The translations under genes were made by a program, and so were the position numbers. The notes under the pieces were generated by a model. That model was not told where the DNA came from, searched no databases, and saw only the letters and a program-made list of their open reading frames with translations. This document shows, in pieces, positions 1-7,880 of a DNA stretch of 40,367 nucleotides. Source of the DNA: Gammaproteobacteria bacterium (GTDB lineage: Bacteria > Pseudomonadota > Gammaproteobacteria > Pseudomonadales > Azotimanducaceae); assembly GCA_030433075.1 (NCBI GenBank), contig JAUILI010000014.1:1-40367 (forward strand), given 5' to 3'. The number at the start of each line of letters is the position of its first letter. Positions within the stretch are counted from its first letter, which is position 1.

Positions 1-121
1 CGTCGCTAAAGCCCTCGGCGACGGCTCGAAGGGGCAGAACGGTGAACGAAAGTCCGTGACCCACCAATAGGAGCGCGTCCGAAAGCAGCAGGGCTGCGAC
101 GGGGAGAAGCATGGCGGGCAT
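1..121 (-). CDS. MFS transporter, N-terminal fragment (cut by window edge)
   Basis: Reading the minus strand from an ATG at 119-121 gives about 40 residues beginning MPAMLLPVAALLLSDALLLV, open to the window edge. The segment is a hydrophobic first helix followed by a short loop rich in Pro, Leu and Arg, the look of the first transmembrane helix of a major facilitator transporter. A second in-frame ATG lies at 110-112. It starts 31 bases after the stop of the YiiX-like gene on the same strand, so it is probably the last visible gene of the DUF6482-lon-yiiX operon. Substrate cannot be judged from this fragment, and another polytopic membrane protein family is possible. Confidence 0.55.
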   Translation of the reverse strand, partial: MPAMLLPVAALLLSDALLLVGHGLSFTVLPLRAVAEGFSD

Positions 122-152
122 GGGGGCGACTCACGCAATCAGGGAGCAGGCG

Positions 153-923
153 CTAGTTTAAGGGCGCCTCGTGAATCGCGTCTGAATAAATCAGCGCCCG
201 GCCGGCTTCCTGGGCTAAAACGAAGCTGGGCTTACGCACCTCGAAGAAGGGCGACAGATCGAAATCCCGAGGAGTGATGAGGGAATGGTGCCGCGCCTGG
301 AGGGGAAGCGGTTCGCCCCGGCGTAGGGCCTCTGAGTCGATGAGCTCGGGCAAAATGGGGTAGGCCTGGGACTGGAAGGCCTCGGCGATGAGGGTGGAGC
401 AAATGGCTCGCGTCGGGTCCCCGGAACCGAGGGTGATCAGGCGACGGCGCCAGGGGGAGGGCACGGGGGGCAGGGGTAAAAGGTAGCGAGCTAGATCCAC
501 GATGTTCCGCAGATCGTAATGGTGCCCAAGGCGGGCCAGGGCGTGGTCTGCCACGGCCTTGCGCTGCGTAGAGTCCAGCCCCCAGGGGCGGCAGATGCGC
601 ACGTTGCCGCCTAGGTAGATTGAGGCGGGGACGCAGCGCACCCCCTCCACCACGTCCGCTTCCACCAGATGCACGGGATCTTCCGGCCCCGGATGGGGGC
701 CCAGCACGAGCGCGGCGTGGGACCAGGTGGACTGGGTGAGATACTTGATCGCCGTGGAAATCCGGCTGCTGCCCTCGACCAACAGGACATCCCCGGTTTC
801 CAGGTAGGGCAGCCAGGAGCCCAGCCCGGAAACCGGAGCGGCGCCCTTGCCGGGCCGGGGGACGGTCAAAAAATGGGCGAGCCGGCCCCCCGCGCGCTCA
901 AGCCATTGTCCCCGTCCCGCCAT
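153..923 (-). CDS. YiiX/YebB-like permuted papain-fold cysteine hydrolase
   Basis: 256 residues. The pattern is that of the YiiX/YebB group (permuted NlpC/P60 fold): an early GDVLLVEG strand at about 43-50, the catalytic-type His69 in the TQSTWSHAALVLG motif, acidic Glu88 in HLVEAD, and the candidate nucleophile Cys175 in AICSTLIAEAF. Such enzymes hydrolyse amide or thioester bonds; the substrate of this one is unknown. There is no clear signal peptide, so it is probably cytoplasmic or membrane-peripheral. The start at 921-923 has GGAGGC upstream. It lies 31 bases downstream of lon and 31 bases upstream of the MFS gene, all on the minus strand, suggesting co-transcription. Family call is good; physiological role is open. 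Confidence 0.75.
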   Translation of the reverse strand: MAGRGQWLERAGGRLAHFLTVPRPGKGAAPVSGLGSWLPYLETGDVLLVEGSSRISTAIKYLTQSTWSHAALVLGPHPGPEDPVHLVEADVVEGVRCVPASIYLGGNVRICRPWGLDSTQRKAVADHALARLGHHYDLRNIVDLARYLLPLPPVPSPWRRRLITLGSGDPTRAICSTLIAEAFQSQAYPILPELIDSEALRRGEPLPLQARHHSLITPRDFDLSPFFEVRKPSFVLAQEAGRALIYSDAIHEAPLN

Positions 924-954
924 GGTGCCGTCCCCGCCTCCCTATGGACCCTCC

Positions 955-3342
955 CTAGAACCGGGAGGGAAAGGCGAGCTTAGCGACTTCTTCGAAGCGG
1001 CTCACGTAGTGAATGGTGAGCCCCCGGGTGACCGCGGCCGGGAGGGGCTTCACATCTCGGGCATTGGCCGCGGGGAGAATCACCGTTTTCACCCCTTCCC
1101 GTTGCGCGGCCACGAGCTTCTCCCGAATGCCCCCGACGGGATACACGGCGCCGCCGAGGGTGAGTTCCCCGGTCATGGCCAGGCGCTTCCTTGGCGCCTG
1201 CCCCAGGGCCAGGGAGAGCAGCGCCGTGGCCATGGTGATGCCCGCGCTTGGGCCGTCCTTGGGCGTGGCCCCGGCAGGCACGTGCAGGTGGATCTTCTTT
1301 TTCAGCAGGGGGGCAAGGTCCACGCCAAGGGCTTCGGCCTGATCCCGCAGATGCTGCCAGGCCAGGGTCGCTGACTCCTGCATCACGCTTCCGAGCTGCC
1401 CCGTGAGCACAAAGCCCGGCTGGGCATCGGTCACGGCCGCCACCTCGATGGGTAGGGTGGCGCCCCCGAGGGCCGTCCAGGCGAGGCCCTGGGCTTGCCC
1501 CGGGCGATCTTCGGGGAGTCCGAGCGGCTCGGGGGCGGGCCCCAGGGCCAGTTCAATGGCGTCTCGGTCCCAGCGCGCGGGCTGCTCCGGGTGCTCGAGA
1601 AGTTGCCGAGCGCTTTTCCGCACCAGGGCGCCAAGGGTTTGGTCGAGCTGGCGTACCCCGGCTTCCCGGGCATAGCGTTCGATCAAGAGGCGAAGGCTCG
1701 CGCGGGGCAGCTTGAACTGGGTCTTTTTGAGTCCCGCCTTTTTCAGGTGCCGGGGCACGAGGTGGCGCTCTGCGATGGCCACCTTTTCCTCCGCCAGGTA
1801 GCCGGAAAGGGTGATGCGCTCCATGCGATCGAGCAGGGGGGCGGGAATGGTGTCGAGCTGGTTGGCGGTGCAGAGAAAGAGCGCCCGCGACAGATCGAGG
1901 GGGCAGTCCAGATAGTGATCTAAGAAGGCGTGGTTCTGCCCCGGGTCGAGCAGCTCCAGCAGCGCGGCGCCGGGGTCGCCCCCGGGCCCCTGGTGCAGCT
2001 TGTCGATTTCGTCGATGAGGATCACCGGGTTCATTTTCTGGCTGTCCACGAGGGCGCGTACGAGCTTGCCCGGCTGGGCTCCCAGATAGGTGCGGCGGTG
2101 ACCCTTGATCTCGGCTTCGTCGCGCAGTCCGCCGACGGAGAAGCGGAAGAAGGGGCGCCCCGTGGCTTCTGCCAAGGCTTCCCCGAGGGAGGTCTTGCCG
2201 ACGCCGGGCGGGCCCAGAAGCAGGAGCGTTGAGCCTCCCACCTCGCCCTTCAGGGCGGCCACGGCAAGATGCTCGAGAATGCGATCTTTCACGTCCTGAA
2301 GTCCGCTGTGGTGTGCATCGAGCACCTTCGCCGCCTGCGCAAGATCGAGCTGGTCCTGCCCAAAGTGGCCCCAGGGCACCTGGCTGGCCCAGTCGAGATA
2401 GCTTCGCGTGACTCCATACTCCGGCGCCTGGGGTTCGAGCACGGCCAGCTTTTCGAACTCCTCTTCCAGGCGCTTGCTCACCACCGGCGGAAGGGTGCGA
2501 CCTTCAAGGCGCTTCCTGAAGCGCTCCGCGTCGGCCTGGCGATCGTCCTTGCTCAGCCCCAGCTCCTTCTGAATGTACTTCAGCTGTTCCCGGAGAAAGG
2601 CCTTGCGCTGATGGTCCGCCACCGTGCCATCGACGTGATCGCGAATCTCCTTCTGCGCCCGGGCGATGGCCACTTCATGGCGCAGGAGCTCAAGGACCTT
2701 CTCTAGCCGCGGAAGGAGGGGCAGGGTCTCCAGGATACGCTGAAGCTCGGCGCTATCGGCGGAGGTTAGGCTCGCCGCGAAGTCCGCGAGCTGCGCCGGC
2801 GCATTGGGGTTGGAGCGCGCGAGGAACAGCTTCAGCTCCTCCCCATAGAGGGGGTTTAGGGGCACGAGCTCCTTAAGCGTATTGATGACCGCAACGGCGT
2901 AGGCCTTCACCGCGTCCGGGTCCGACGGGGGGAGGGCGCGCTCCGGGAAGTAGCGCACCCGCGCCGCCAGGGGCAGGCTTTCCCGAGTCCAGCTGCGAAT
3001 CTCGAAGCGCTCCAGGCCCTCGAGAAGCACGTGGAGGACGTCATCATGGCGCTGGAGCTTATGGATACGGCACAGGGTCCCCATGCGGTGGAGGCGCTCT
3101 GCCGTGGGGGCTTCCTTGAGCTCGCCCCGGGCCATGACCACCCCCACCACGTCCTGGCCCCGGTCCTTTAGGGCCTTGAAGGTGGGGAGCCAAAGCTCCG
3201 CGCTCATCACCACGGGGAAGGCCTGGCCCGGGAAAAAGGGTCGCGCATCCTGGGCCAGGAGAAAAATGGTGCCGGGGAGGGCGTCGCCGGCAACCATCAA
3301 GGCTTGCCCATCGCCCGCGCTGGGTTCGATCACTTCCGTCAT
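955..3342 (-). CDS. lon: ATP-dependent Lon protease (possibly a second, stress-type Lon)
   Basis: 795 residues from the ATG at 3340-3342, which has GGGAGC upstream; the reading frame stays open further upstream but without a plausible start or Lon-like sequence. Order of domains: N-terminal substrate-binding LON domain (about 20-205), coiled linker, AAA+ module with Walker A GPPGVGKT at 377-384 and Walker B VILIDEIDK at 440-448, and a C-terminal serine protease domain with Ser699 in KDGPSAG and Lys742, spaced 43 residues apart as in E. coli Lon. It degrades misfolded and regulatory proteins in the cytoplasm. It is not flanked by clpP, clpX or hupB, the usual context of the housekeeping lon. 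It follows a DUF6482 gene and precedes a YiiX-like gene. It may therefore be a paralogue like the second Lon (AsrA) of Pseudomonas; that is inference. Confidence 0.95.
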   Translation of the reverse strand: MTEVIEPSAGDGQALMVAGDALPGTIFLLAQDARPFFPGQAFPVVMSAELWLPTFKALKDRGQDVVGVVMARGELKEAPTAERLHRMGTLCRIHKLQRHDDVLHVLLEGLERFEIRSWTRESLPLAARVRYFPERALPPSDPDAVKAYAVAVINTLKELVPLNPLYGEELKLFLARSNPNAPAQLADFAASLTSADSAELQRILETLPLLPRLEKVLELLRHEVAIARAQKEIRDHVDGTVADHQRKAFLREQLKYIQKELGLSKDDRQADAERFRKRLEGRTLPPVVSKRLEEEFEKLAVLEPQAPEYGVTRSYLDWASQVPWGHFGQDQLDLAQAAKVLDAHHSGLQDVKDRILEHLAVAALKGEVGGSTLLLLGPPGVGKTSLGEALAEATGRPFFRFSVGGLRDEAEIKGHRRTYLGAQPGKLVRALVDSQKMNPVILIDEIDKLHQGPGGDPGAALLELLDPGQNHAFLDHYLDCPLDLSRALFLCTANQLDTIPAPLLDRMERITLSGYLAEEKVAIAERHLVPRHLKKAGLKKTQFKLPRASLRLLIERYAREAGVRQLDQTLGALVRKSARQLLEHPEQPARWDRDAIELALGPAPEPLGLPEDRPGQAQGLAWTALGGATLPIEVAAVTDAQPGFVLTGQLGSVMQESATLAWQHLRDQAEALGVDLAPLLKKKIHLHVPAGATPKDGPSAGITMATALLSLALGQAPRKRLAMTGELTLGGAVYPVGGIREKLVAAQREGVKTVILPAANARDVKPLPAAVTRGLTIHYVSRFEEVAKLAFPSRF

Positions 3343-3409
3343 GGTGCCGCTCCCGTAGGACGTTCGAATCTGACCCTCTATATGGGGTCCGGGGGCGGGG
3401 CTTAAAGGG

Positions 3410-3712
3410 CTAGACGGCGGAAAAGCGCAGGGGCGTGCGCAGGGGCGCCGGGGGCGGGCCGTCATCGCCGCGGCCGATCATCTCGTCGTAGGGGGAATGG
3501 TGACGCAGCATGCCTTCCCGAAGCCCCAGGGCGTAGAGGGCCCGGCCCGCCGCGTGGGCGCTGGGAAAGGATGCCGCTTGCCCGTCGGCGTCCCGCTTTT
3601 TCAAGGGCTCGTCGTTAATGAGCGCCAGGTAGATGACGCCATCGAGGGAGAGAATCTCTGCGTTGACCGCGTCCCCGCGGGCGACGGCCTTTCGGACCCA
3701 TCGGTAATCCAT
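3410..3712 (-). CDS. DUF6482-family small protein
   Basis: 100 residues from the ATG at 3710-3712, preceded by AAGGA with a seven-base spacer. The open frame extends upstream, but that part overlaps the divergent promoter region and looks noncoding. The sequence has the pattern I associate with DUF6482: an initial amphipathic helix, a strand ILSLDGVIYLALI, an F-P-S segment and the closing motif SPYDEMIG at about 81-88. Function is unknown. It ends 67 bases before the lon start on the same strand, with a promoter-like sequence upstream, so it is probably the first gene of a DUF6482-lon-yiiX-MFS transcript. The family assignment is from memory of the motif. Confidence 0.7.
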   Translation of the reverse strand: MDYRWVRKAVARGDAVNAEILSLDGVIYLALINDEPLKKRDADGQAASFPSAHAAGRALYALGLREGMLRHHSPYDEMIGRGDDGPPPAPLRTPLRFSAV

Positions 3713-3780
3713 GAGCTGATCCTTGGCGGCGCAACGGGAGGAAGCGCAGCGATAGTCGAGGGGGCCCGCGTAGCGGTGGC

Positions 3781-3808
3781 ATAATAGGGACTGAGCGCTA
3801 TGATGCAA
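3781..3808 (-). promoter_or_regulatory. Sigma70-type promoter for the DUF6482-lon operon
   Basis: On the minus strand TTGCAT (3803-3808) is followed by a 16-base spacer and TATTAT (3781-3786). Start of transcription would be near 3774, giving a leader of about 60 bases before the ATG at 3712. In the same 127-base divergent gap, TATGAT at 3799-3804 on the plus strand could be a -10 box for thrS (leader about 29 bases), although I see no good -35 box for it. The two promoters would overlap and compete. Confidence 0.5.
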
Positions 3809-3839
3809 CGCCAGCGCACCCCCAGACCAGCGAGGACCT

Positions 3840-5726
3840 ATGGCACGCTTTGAGCACGGCGGCGAAGAAGATCGGGATCGCCCCCTGTACCGAATCCGAC
3901 ATTCCCTGGCCCACGTCCTGGCCCAGGCCGTGCTGGAGCTCCGTCCCGGTTCGACGCTGGGTTTCGGTCCGCCCATCGACGACGGCTTTTACTACGACTT
4001 CCTGCTGTCCGAGCCCTTAACCGACGCGGACTTCCCGGAAATCGAACGGCGCATGCGGAAGATCATCAAAAAGGGTCAGCGCTTCGACTGCGAAAACCTG
4101 CCCTACGATGCCGCCATGGCGCGCCTCGAGGAGATGGGGGAGCCCTACAAGCGGGAATACGCGGAAACGCTCTTTGAGCGCCACAACCTTTCCGAGCTGA
4201 CCTTCTATCGCAATGGTCCCTTTGTCGATATGTGCGAAGGGCCTCACGTGGATACCACGAAGGCCATTCCCCGGGATGCCTTCAAGCTGCGGAGCCTCGC
4301 CGGCGCCTATTGGCGCGGCGATTCCCGCAACGTGATGATGACGCGCATCTACGCCTGGGCCTTTGAAACCAAGGAAGCGCTCGACGCCCACGTGGCGGCC
4401 TACGAAGACGCGCAGGCCCGGGACCATAAGAAGCTGGGTCGTGAGCTGGACATCTACCATATCGATCAAACCATCGGGAAAGGCCTCCCCCTGTGGTTGC
4501 CGAAGGGCACGGTGATCCGAGACGAGCTCGAGCGCTACGCCAAGGACCTCGAATTTGCCTACGGCTATGAGCGGGTCACCACGCCGCCCCTGGCGAAGGT
4601 GGACCTGTACTGGCAGTCCGGGCACTTGCCTTATTACCAAGATGCCATGTTCCCGGTGATGGAAGTCGAGGATCACGCCGAGGAAGCTGCCGAGGGTGAG
4701 GGGGGGGAGGGCGAAGGCGCCCGGGTGAAGGAGCGCTACGTGCTTCGCCCCATGAACTGCCCCCACCACCACCGGGTCTTCTCGGCCCGGCCCCGGTCCT
4801 ACCGCGATCTACCCCTGCGCCTTGCCGAGTACGGTCAGGTGTATCGCTGGGAAGAGTCCGGCGCCGTGGGCGGCCTCGTGCGGGTGCGCGGGATGTGCAT
4901 GAACGACGCGCACATCTACTGCACGGAAGCGCAGATCAAGGACGAATTCAAAGCCGTGCTCCAGATGTACCAGGAGGCCTACGCGGTGCTCGGGGTGACC
5001 GACTACCGGGTGCGCCTGTCCCGCTGGGATCCGGAGGACGAGAAGGGCAAGGAAAAGTACATCAACGATCCCGAGGCCTGGGCCCACGCCGAGCGGGTGC
5101 TCGCGGAGGTTTTGGATGAGCTGGGCTGGGACTACTTCGATGGGCCCGGGGAAGCCGCCTTCTACGGGCCGAAGATCGACATCCAGTTCAAAACGGTAAC
5201 GGGGCGGGAAGAAACGGTTTCCACGGTGCAGCTCGACTTTGCCCAGCCGGGACGCCTTGGCCTTCAGTACAAGGGTGCGGACGGGGAGCTGCACACGCCC
5301 TGGGTGATTCACCGGGCGCCCTTCTCCACCCATGAGCGCATGGTGGCCTTCCTTCTGGAGCATTACGGCGGGGCCTTCCCGGCCTGGCTGGCGCCGGTGC
5401 AGGTGCAGGTCATCACCGTCGCCGATCGCTTCAACGACTACGGCCAGGCCCTGGTGCGTCGGCTCCGGGGTCACCGGGTGCGGGCTGAAATGGCCGCGGA
5501 AGGGGAAACGGTGGGACGGAAGATCCGCGAAGGCACCACGCAGAAGATCCCGAACCTGCTCATCATTGGCGAGCGGGAAGTGGAGGAGGGAACGGTCACC
5601 CTCCGTCGCTACGGCGTGGATCAGCAGCTAACCCTGAGCCAGGACGCCTTCGTTGCGGCGCTTTTGAAGACCATTGAGGCCCGGGCTCCGGCCTTTCTCC
5701 TCGACGGCGTCGAGGCGGCCGGCTAG
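3840..5726 (+). CDS. thrS: Threonyl-tRNA synthetase without TGS domain
   Basis: 628 residues. Attaches threonine to tRNA-Thr in the cytoplasm. It starts almost directly with the editing (SAD) domain: His21 and His25 in HSLAHVLAQ, then Cys132 and His136 in CEGPH, the full set of editing-site ligands. The class II catalytic core follows, with zinc ligands Cys307 (RPMNCPHHH), His358 (NDAHIYC) and His491 (VIHRAPF). The C-terminal anticodon-binding domain is about 518-615. The roughly 60-residue N-terminal TGS domain of E. coli ThrS is absent, and no room for it exists upstream. An acidic Gly/Glu-rich insert lies at about 277-296. GAGG stands five bases before the ATG. The infC-rpmI-rplT genes that usually follow thrS are missing; a GNAT gene follows after two bases. 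It may be a second, divergent ThrS. Confidence 0.93.
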   Translation: MARFEHGGEEDRDRPLYRIRHSLAHVLAQAVLELRPGSTLGFGPPIDDGFYYDFLLSEPLTDADFPEIERRMRKIIKKGQRFDCENLPYDAAMARLEEMGEPYKREYAETLFERHNLSELTFYRNGPFVDMCEGPHVDTTKAIPRDAFKLRSLAGAYWRGDSRNVMMTRIYAWAFETKEALDAHVAAYEDAQARDHKKLGRELDIYHIDQTIGKGLPLWLPKGTVIRDELERYAKDLEFAYGYERVTTPPLAKVDLYWQSGHLPYYQDAMFPVMEVEDHAEEAAEGEGGEGEGARVKERYVLRPMNCPHHHRVFSARPRSYRDLPLRLAEYGQVYRWEESGAVGGLVRVRGMCMNDAHIYCTEAQIKDEFKAVLQMYQEAYAVLGVTDYRVRLSRWDPEDEKGKEKYINDPEAWAHAERVLAEVLDELGWDYFDGPGEAAFYGPKIDIQFKTVTGREETVSTVQLDFAQPGRLGLQYKGADGELHTPWVIHRAPFSTHERMVAFLLEHYGGAFPAWLAPVQVQVITVADRFNDYGQALVRRLRGHRVRAEMAAEGETVGRKIREGTTQKIPNLLIIGEREVEEGTVTLRRYGVDQQLTLSQDAFVAALLKTIEARAPAFLLDGVEAAG

Positions 5727-5728
5727 CC

Positions 5729-6283
5729 ATGGGCCTCGGCGAGCCACTCCGCACCCGCGGGGGGGAGTGGCTCCGCCCGGCCGAGGCAAGCCAGGCGGCG
5801 GCGCTTTATGAGGCCGTCGATGCCTCCCGGGACGTGCTCGCGCCGTGGCTGCCCTGGTGCACGGCGCGCTACACCCCGGCCAGCGCTGAGGACTTTCTCA
5901 GCGAACTCACCCTCGAACATCGCACCCTGATCTTTCCAAGCCAGGACGCCAAAGCGGTGTTGGGCGCGGTGAGCCTCATGCCCGTGGATCGCTACGACGG
6001 CGTCTGGAAGCTGGGCTACTGGGTGCGCGCCGATGTTCAGCGTAGCGGGGTGGCTCGCCGAGCCGCCGCTACGCTTTGCCAGGCAGCCTTCGCCTCGGGG
6101 ACGGTGCAGCGGGTGTCGATTTTGGTTGCGGTGGAGAACACCCCGAGCCGGCGCGTCGCCGAGGCGCTGGGGGCGGAAATGGAAGGGGTGCTCAAAAGCC
6201 GACTTTTGCTGCCCAGCGGGCGGCACGATGCGGCGATCTATGGCTTGGTGCCGGAAGCCCTCGCGGAGGACCTCCGGCCCTAG
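5729..6283 (+). CDS. GNAT-family N-acetyltransferase (RimJ/RimL-like)
   Basis: 184 residues. The layout is that of the RimJ/RimL branch of GNAT enzymes, which acetylate protein N-termini or small amines: an acceptor-side first half, then a strand GYWVRADVQRSGVARRAAATL at about 92-112 carrying the acetyl-CoA pyrophosphate-binding pattern (R/Q-x-x-G-x-A), and the later VENTPSRRVAEALGAEMEG segment typical of the family. The ATG comes two bases after the thrS stop, so translation is probably coupled. Its pairing with thrS suggests, but does not prove, a role linked to aminoacylation or ribosomal proteins. Acceptor unknown. Confidence 0.85.
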   Translation: MGLGEPLRTRGGEWLRPAEASQAAALYEAVDASRDVLAPWLPWCTARYTPASAEDFLSELTLEHRTLIFPSQDAKAVLGAVSLMPVDRYDGVWKLGYWVRADVQRSGVARRAAATLCQAAFASGTVQRVSILVAVENTPSRRVAEALGAEMEGVLKSRLLLPSGRHDAAIYGLVPEALAEDLRP

Positions 6284-6304
6284 TTCGTTCTACAAAAGTC
6301 AGGC

Positions 6305-7849
6305 CTACAGAATGCGGGACTTCCCGTGCCCTTCCCAGTAGCGATCCCGGAGTAGGCGCTTATACAGCTTGCCCGTGGGGTGGCGCGGCAGCTCCGCTTC
6401 AAAATCGACGGTGCGAGGGCACTTCAGGTGCGCCAGCTGTGCTCGGCAGAAGGCGATGAGTTCTTCCGCCAGCTCGGGCCCGGCAAGGTCCATGGAGATG
6501 GGCTGGACCACGGCCTTCACCTCTTCGCCGAATTCCTCGTTAGGCACCCCGAAAACGGCAACGTCGGCCACCTTCTCGTGGGTCACGAGGAGGTTCTCGA
6601 CCTCCTGGGGATAGATGTTCACGCCCCCGGAAATGATCATGAAGGTCTTCCGATCGGTGAGGAACAGGAAGCCATCTTCGTCGACGTAGCCCATGTCCCC
6701 CAGGGTGGTCCAGCCGCGCTGGGAGGGGTGCTGGGAGTCGGCGGTTTTGTCCGGATCGTTGTGGTATTCGAAGGTGCCGCCGTCACTGAAGTAGATGGTG
6801 CCCGTCTCCCCCGGCGGGAGTTCGCGGCCGTCGTCGTCGCAGATGTGCACTGCGCCGAGGAGGGGGCGGCCCACGGTACCGGGATGGGCCAGCCATTCCT
6901 GGGGACCGGCGGCGCAGAAGCCATTGCCTTCCGTGCCGGCGTAGTACTCGTGAATCACCGGGCCCCACCAATCCATCATGGCCTGCTTCACGGGGACGGG
7001 GCAGGGGGCCGCGGCGTGGATGGCGACCTTCAGGCTTGAGACGTCATAGCGGAGCCGATCCGCCTCGGGGAGCTTCAGCATGCGGACGAACATGGTGGGC
7101 ACAAACTGGCCGTGGGTCAGCTGGTGCTTCTCGATGAGGGCGAGGGCTTCTTCCGGATCGAAGCGCTCCATGATGACCGAGGTGCCCCCGTGGCGCATCA
7201 CCGCCATATTGTAGCGCAGGGGTGCCGAGTGATAGAGCGGCGCCGGGGACAGATAGCGGACGTTCTCATCCATTTGATAAAGGGCCTGGGTGAGGCCGAG
7301 AAGGCCCCCAGCGCTGCCGAGGGGTTCACCGCTCAGGGGCACCTTGATGCCCTTGGGGCGCCCCGTGGTGCCGGAGGAGTAGAGCATGTCCGCCCCTTCC
7401 GTTTCGTCGGCAATGGGCGTGGCAGGCTGGGAAGCTACGGCGCTTTCCCAGCTTTCAAAGCCCTCGATGGTGCCGTCGAGCATGAAGCGGTGAACGTTTA
7501 AGCGCCCCGCCAGGCGGGCGGCGAGGTCGCGCAGCGCATGGGTGGTGATGAACACCTTCGCTTCGCAGTCCTCAACGATGTAGGCGACTTCCTCTTCCTG
7601 GAGCCGGTAGCTGATGGCCGTGTAGTAAAGCCCAGCGCGCTGCGCCGCCCAGCATAGAGTGAAGAAGGCCGGGTGGTTCTCCATCATGATGGCGATGTGG
7701 TCCCCCACCGCGAGCCCTAGGCTACGGAACAGCTGGGCCCCCTGATTGGAGCGGGCTTCGAGGTCTCCGTAGGTGACCGTCTCCCCCGAGGCGGCAAAAA
7801 TATAGGCAGGTTTGTCGGGGTTTTTAGCGGCGTGTATTCCAGGGTGCAT
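6305..7849 (-). CDS. AMP-dependent acyl-CoA synthetase
   Basis: 514 residues from the ATG at 7847-7849, with GGAG upstream; the frame remains open into prc but that part is not homologous in look. An ANL-superfamily ligase that activates a carboxylic acid via acyl-AMP to acyl-CoA. Motifs: phosphate loop YSSGTTGRPKGI at about 157-168, adenine-pocket motif YYAGTEG at 302-308, TLGDMGYVDEDGFLFLTDRK at about 382-401, and the catalytic C-terminal Lys494 in PTGKLYK. The motifs resemble medium/long-chain fatty acid or steroid-side-chain CoA ligases in aerobic proteobacteria; the chain specificity cannot be read. It begins 31 bases after the prc stop and may be read from the prc promoter. No signal peptide, so cytoplasmic. 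Confidence 0.9.
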   Translation of the reverse strand: MHPGIHAAKNPDKPAYIFAASGETVTYGDLEARSNQGAQLFRSLGLAVGDHIAIMMENHPAFFTLCWAAQRAGLYYTAISYRLQEEEVAYIVEDCEAKVFITTHALRDLAARLAGRLNVHRFMLDGTIEGFESWESAVASQPATPIADETEGADMLYSSGTTGRPKGIKVPLSGEPLGSAGGLLGLTQALYQMDENVRYLSPAPLYHSAPLRYNMAVMRHGGTSVIMERFDPEEALALIEKHQLTHGQFVPTMFVRMLKLPEADRLRYDVSSLKVAIHAAAPCPVPVKQAMMDWWGPVIHEYYAGTEGNGFCAAGPQEWLAHPGTVGRPLLGAVHICDDDGRELPPGETGTIYFSDGGTFEYHNDPDKTADSQHPSQRGWTTLGDMGYVDEDGFLFLTDRKTFMIISGGVNIYPQEVENLLVTHEKVADVAVFGVPNEEFGEEVKAVVQPISMDLAGPELAEELIAFCRAQLAHLKCPRTVDFEAELPRHPTGKLYKRLLRDRYWEGHGKSRIL

Positions 7850-7880
7850 GGTGCGTCTTTCTCCAGCGAGCCGCGGTGCC

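Noticed and set aside
3343..3465. Extended N-terminus of Lon
   Set aside because: The extra 41 residues are Pro/Arg/Ser-rich and overlap the DUF6482 gene; the Met at 3342 has a better ribosome binding site and matches where Lon proteins begin.
3713..3839. Search for a missing or frameshifted TGS domain upstream of thrS
   Set aside because: Only 127 bases separate thrS from the opposing gene, too few for a TGS domain, and no remnant is visible in any plus-strand frame.
4017..5474. Two minus-strand open frames opposite thrS
   Set aside because: Antisense shadows of a clear threonyl-tRNA synthetase; no ribosome binding sites or domains.
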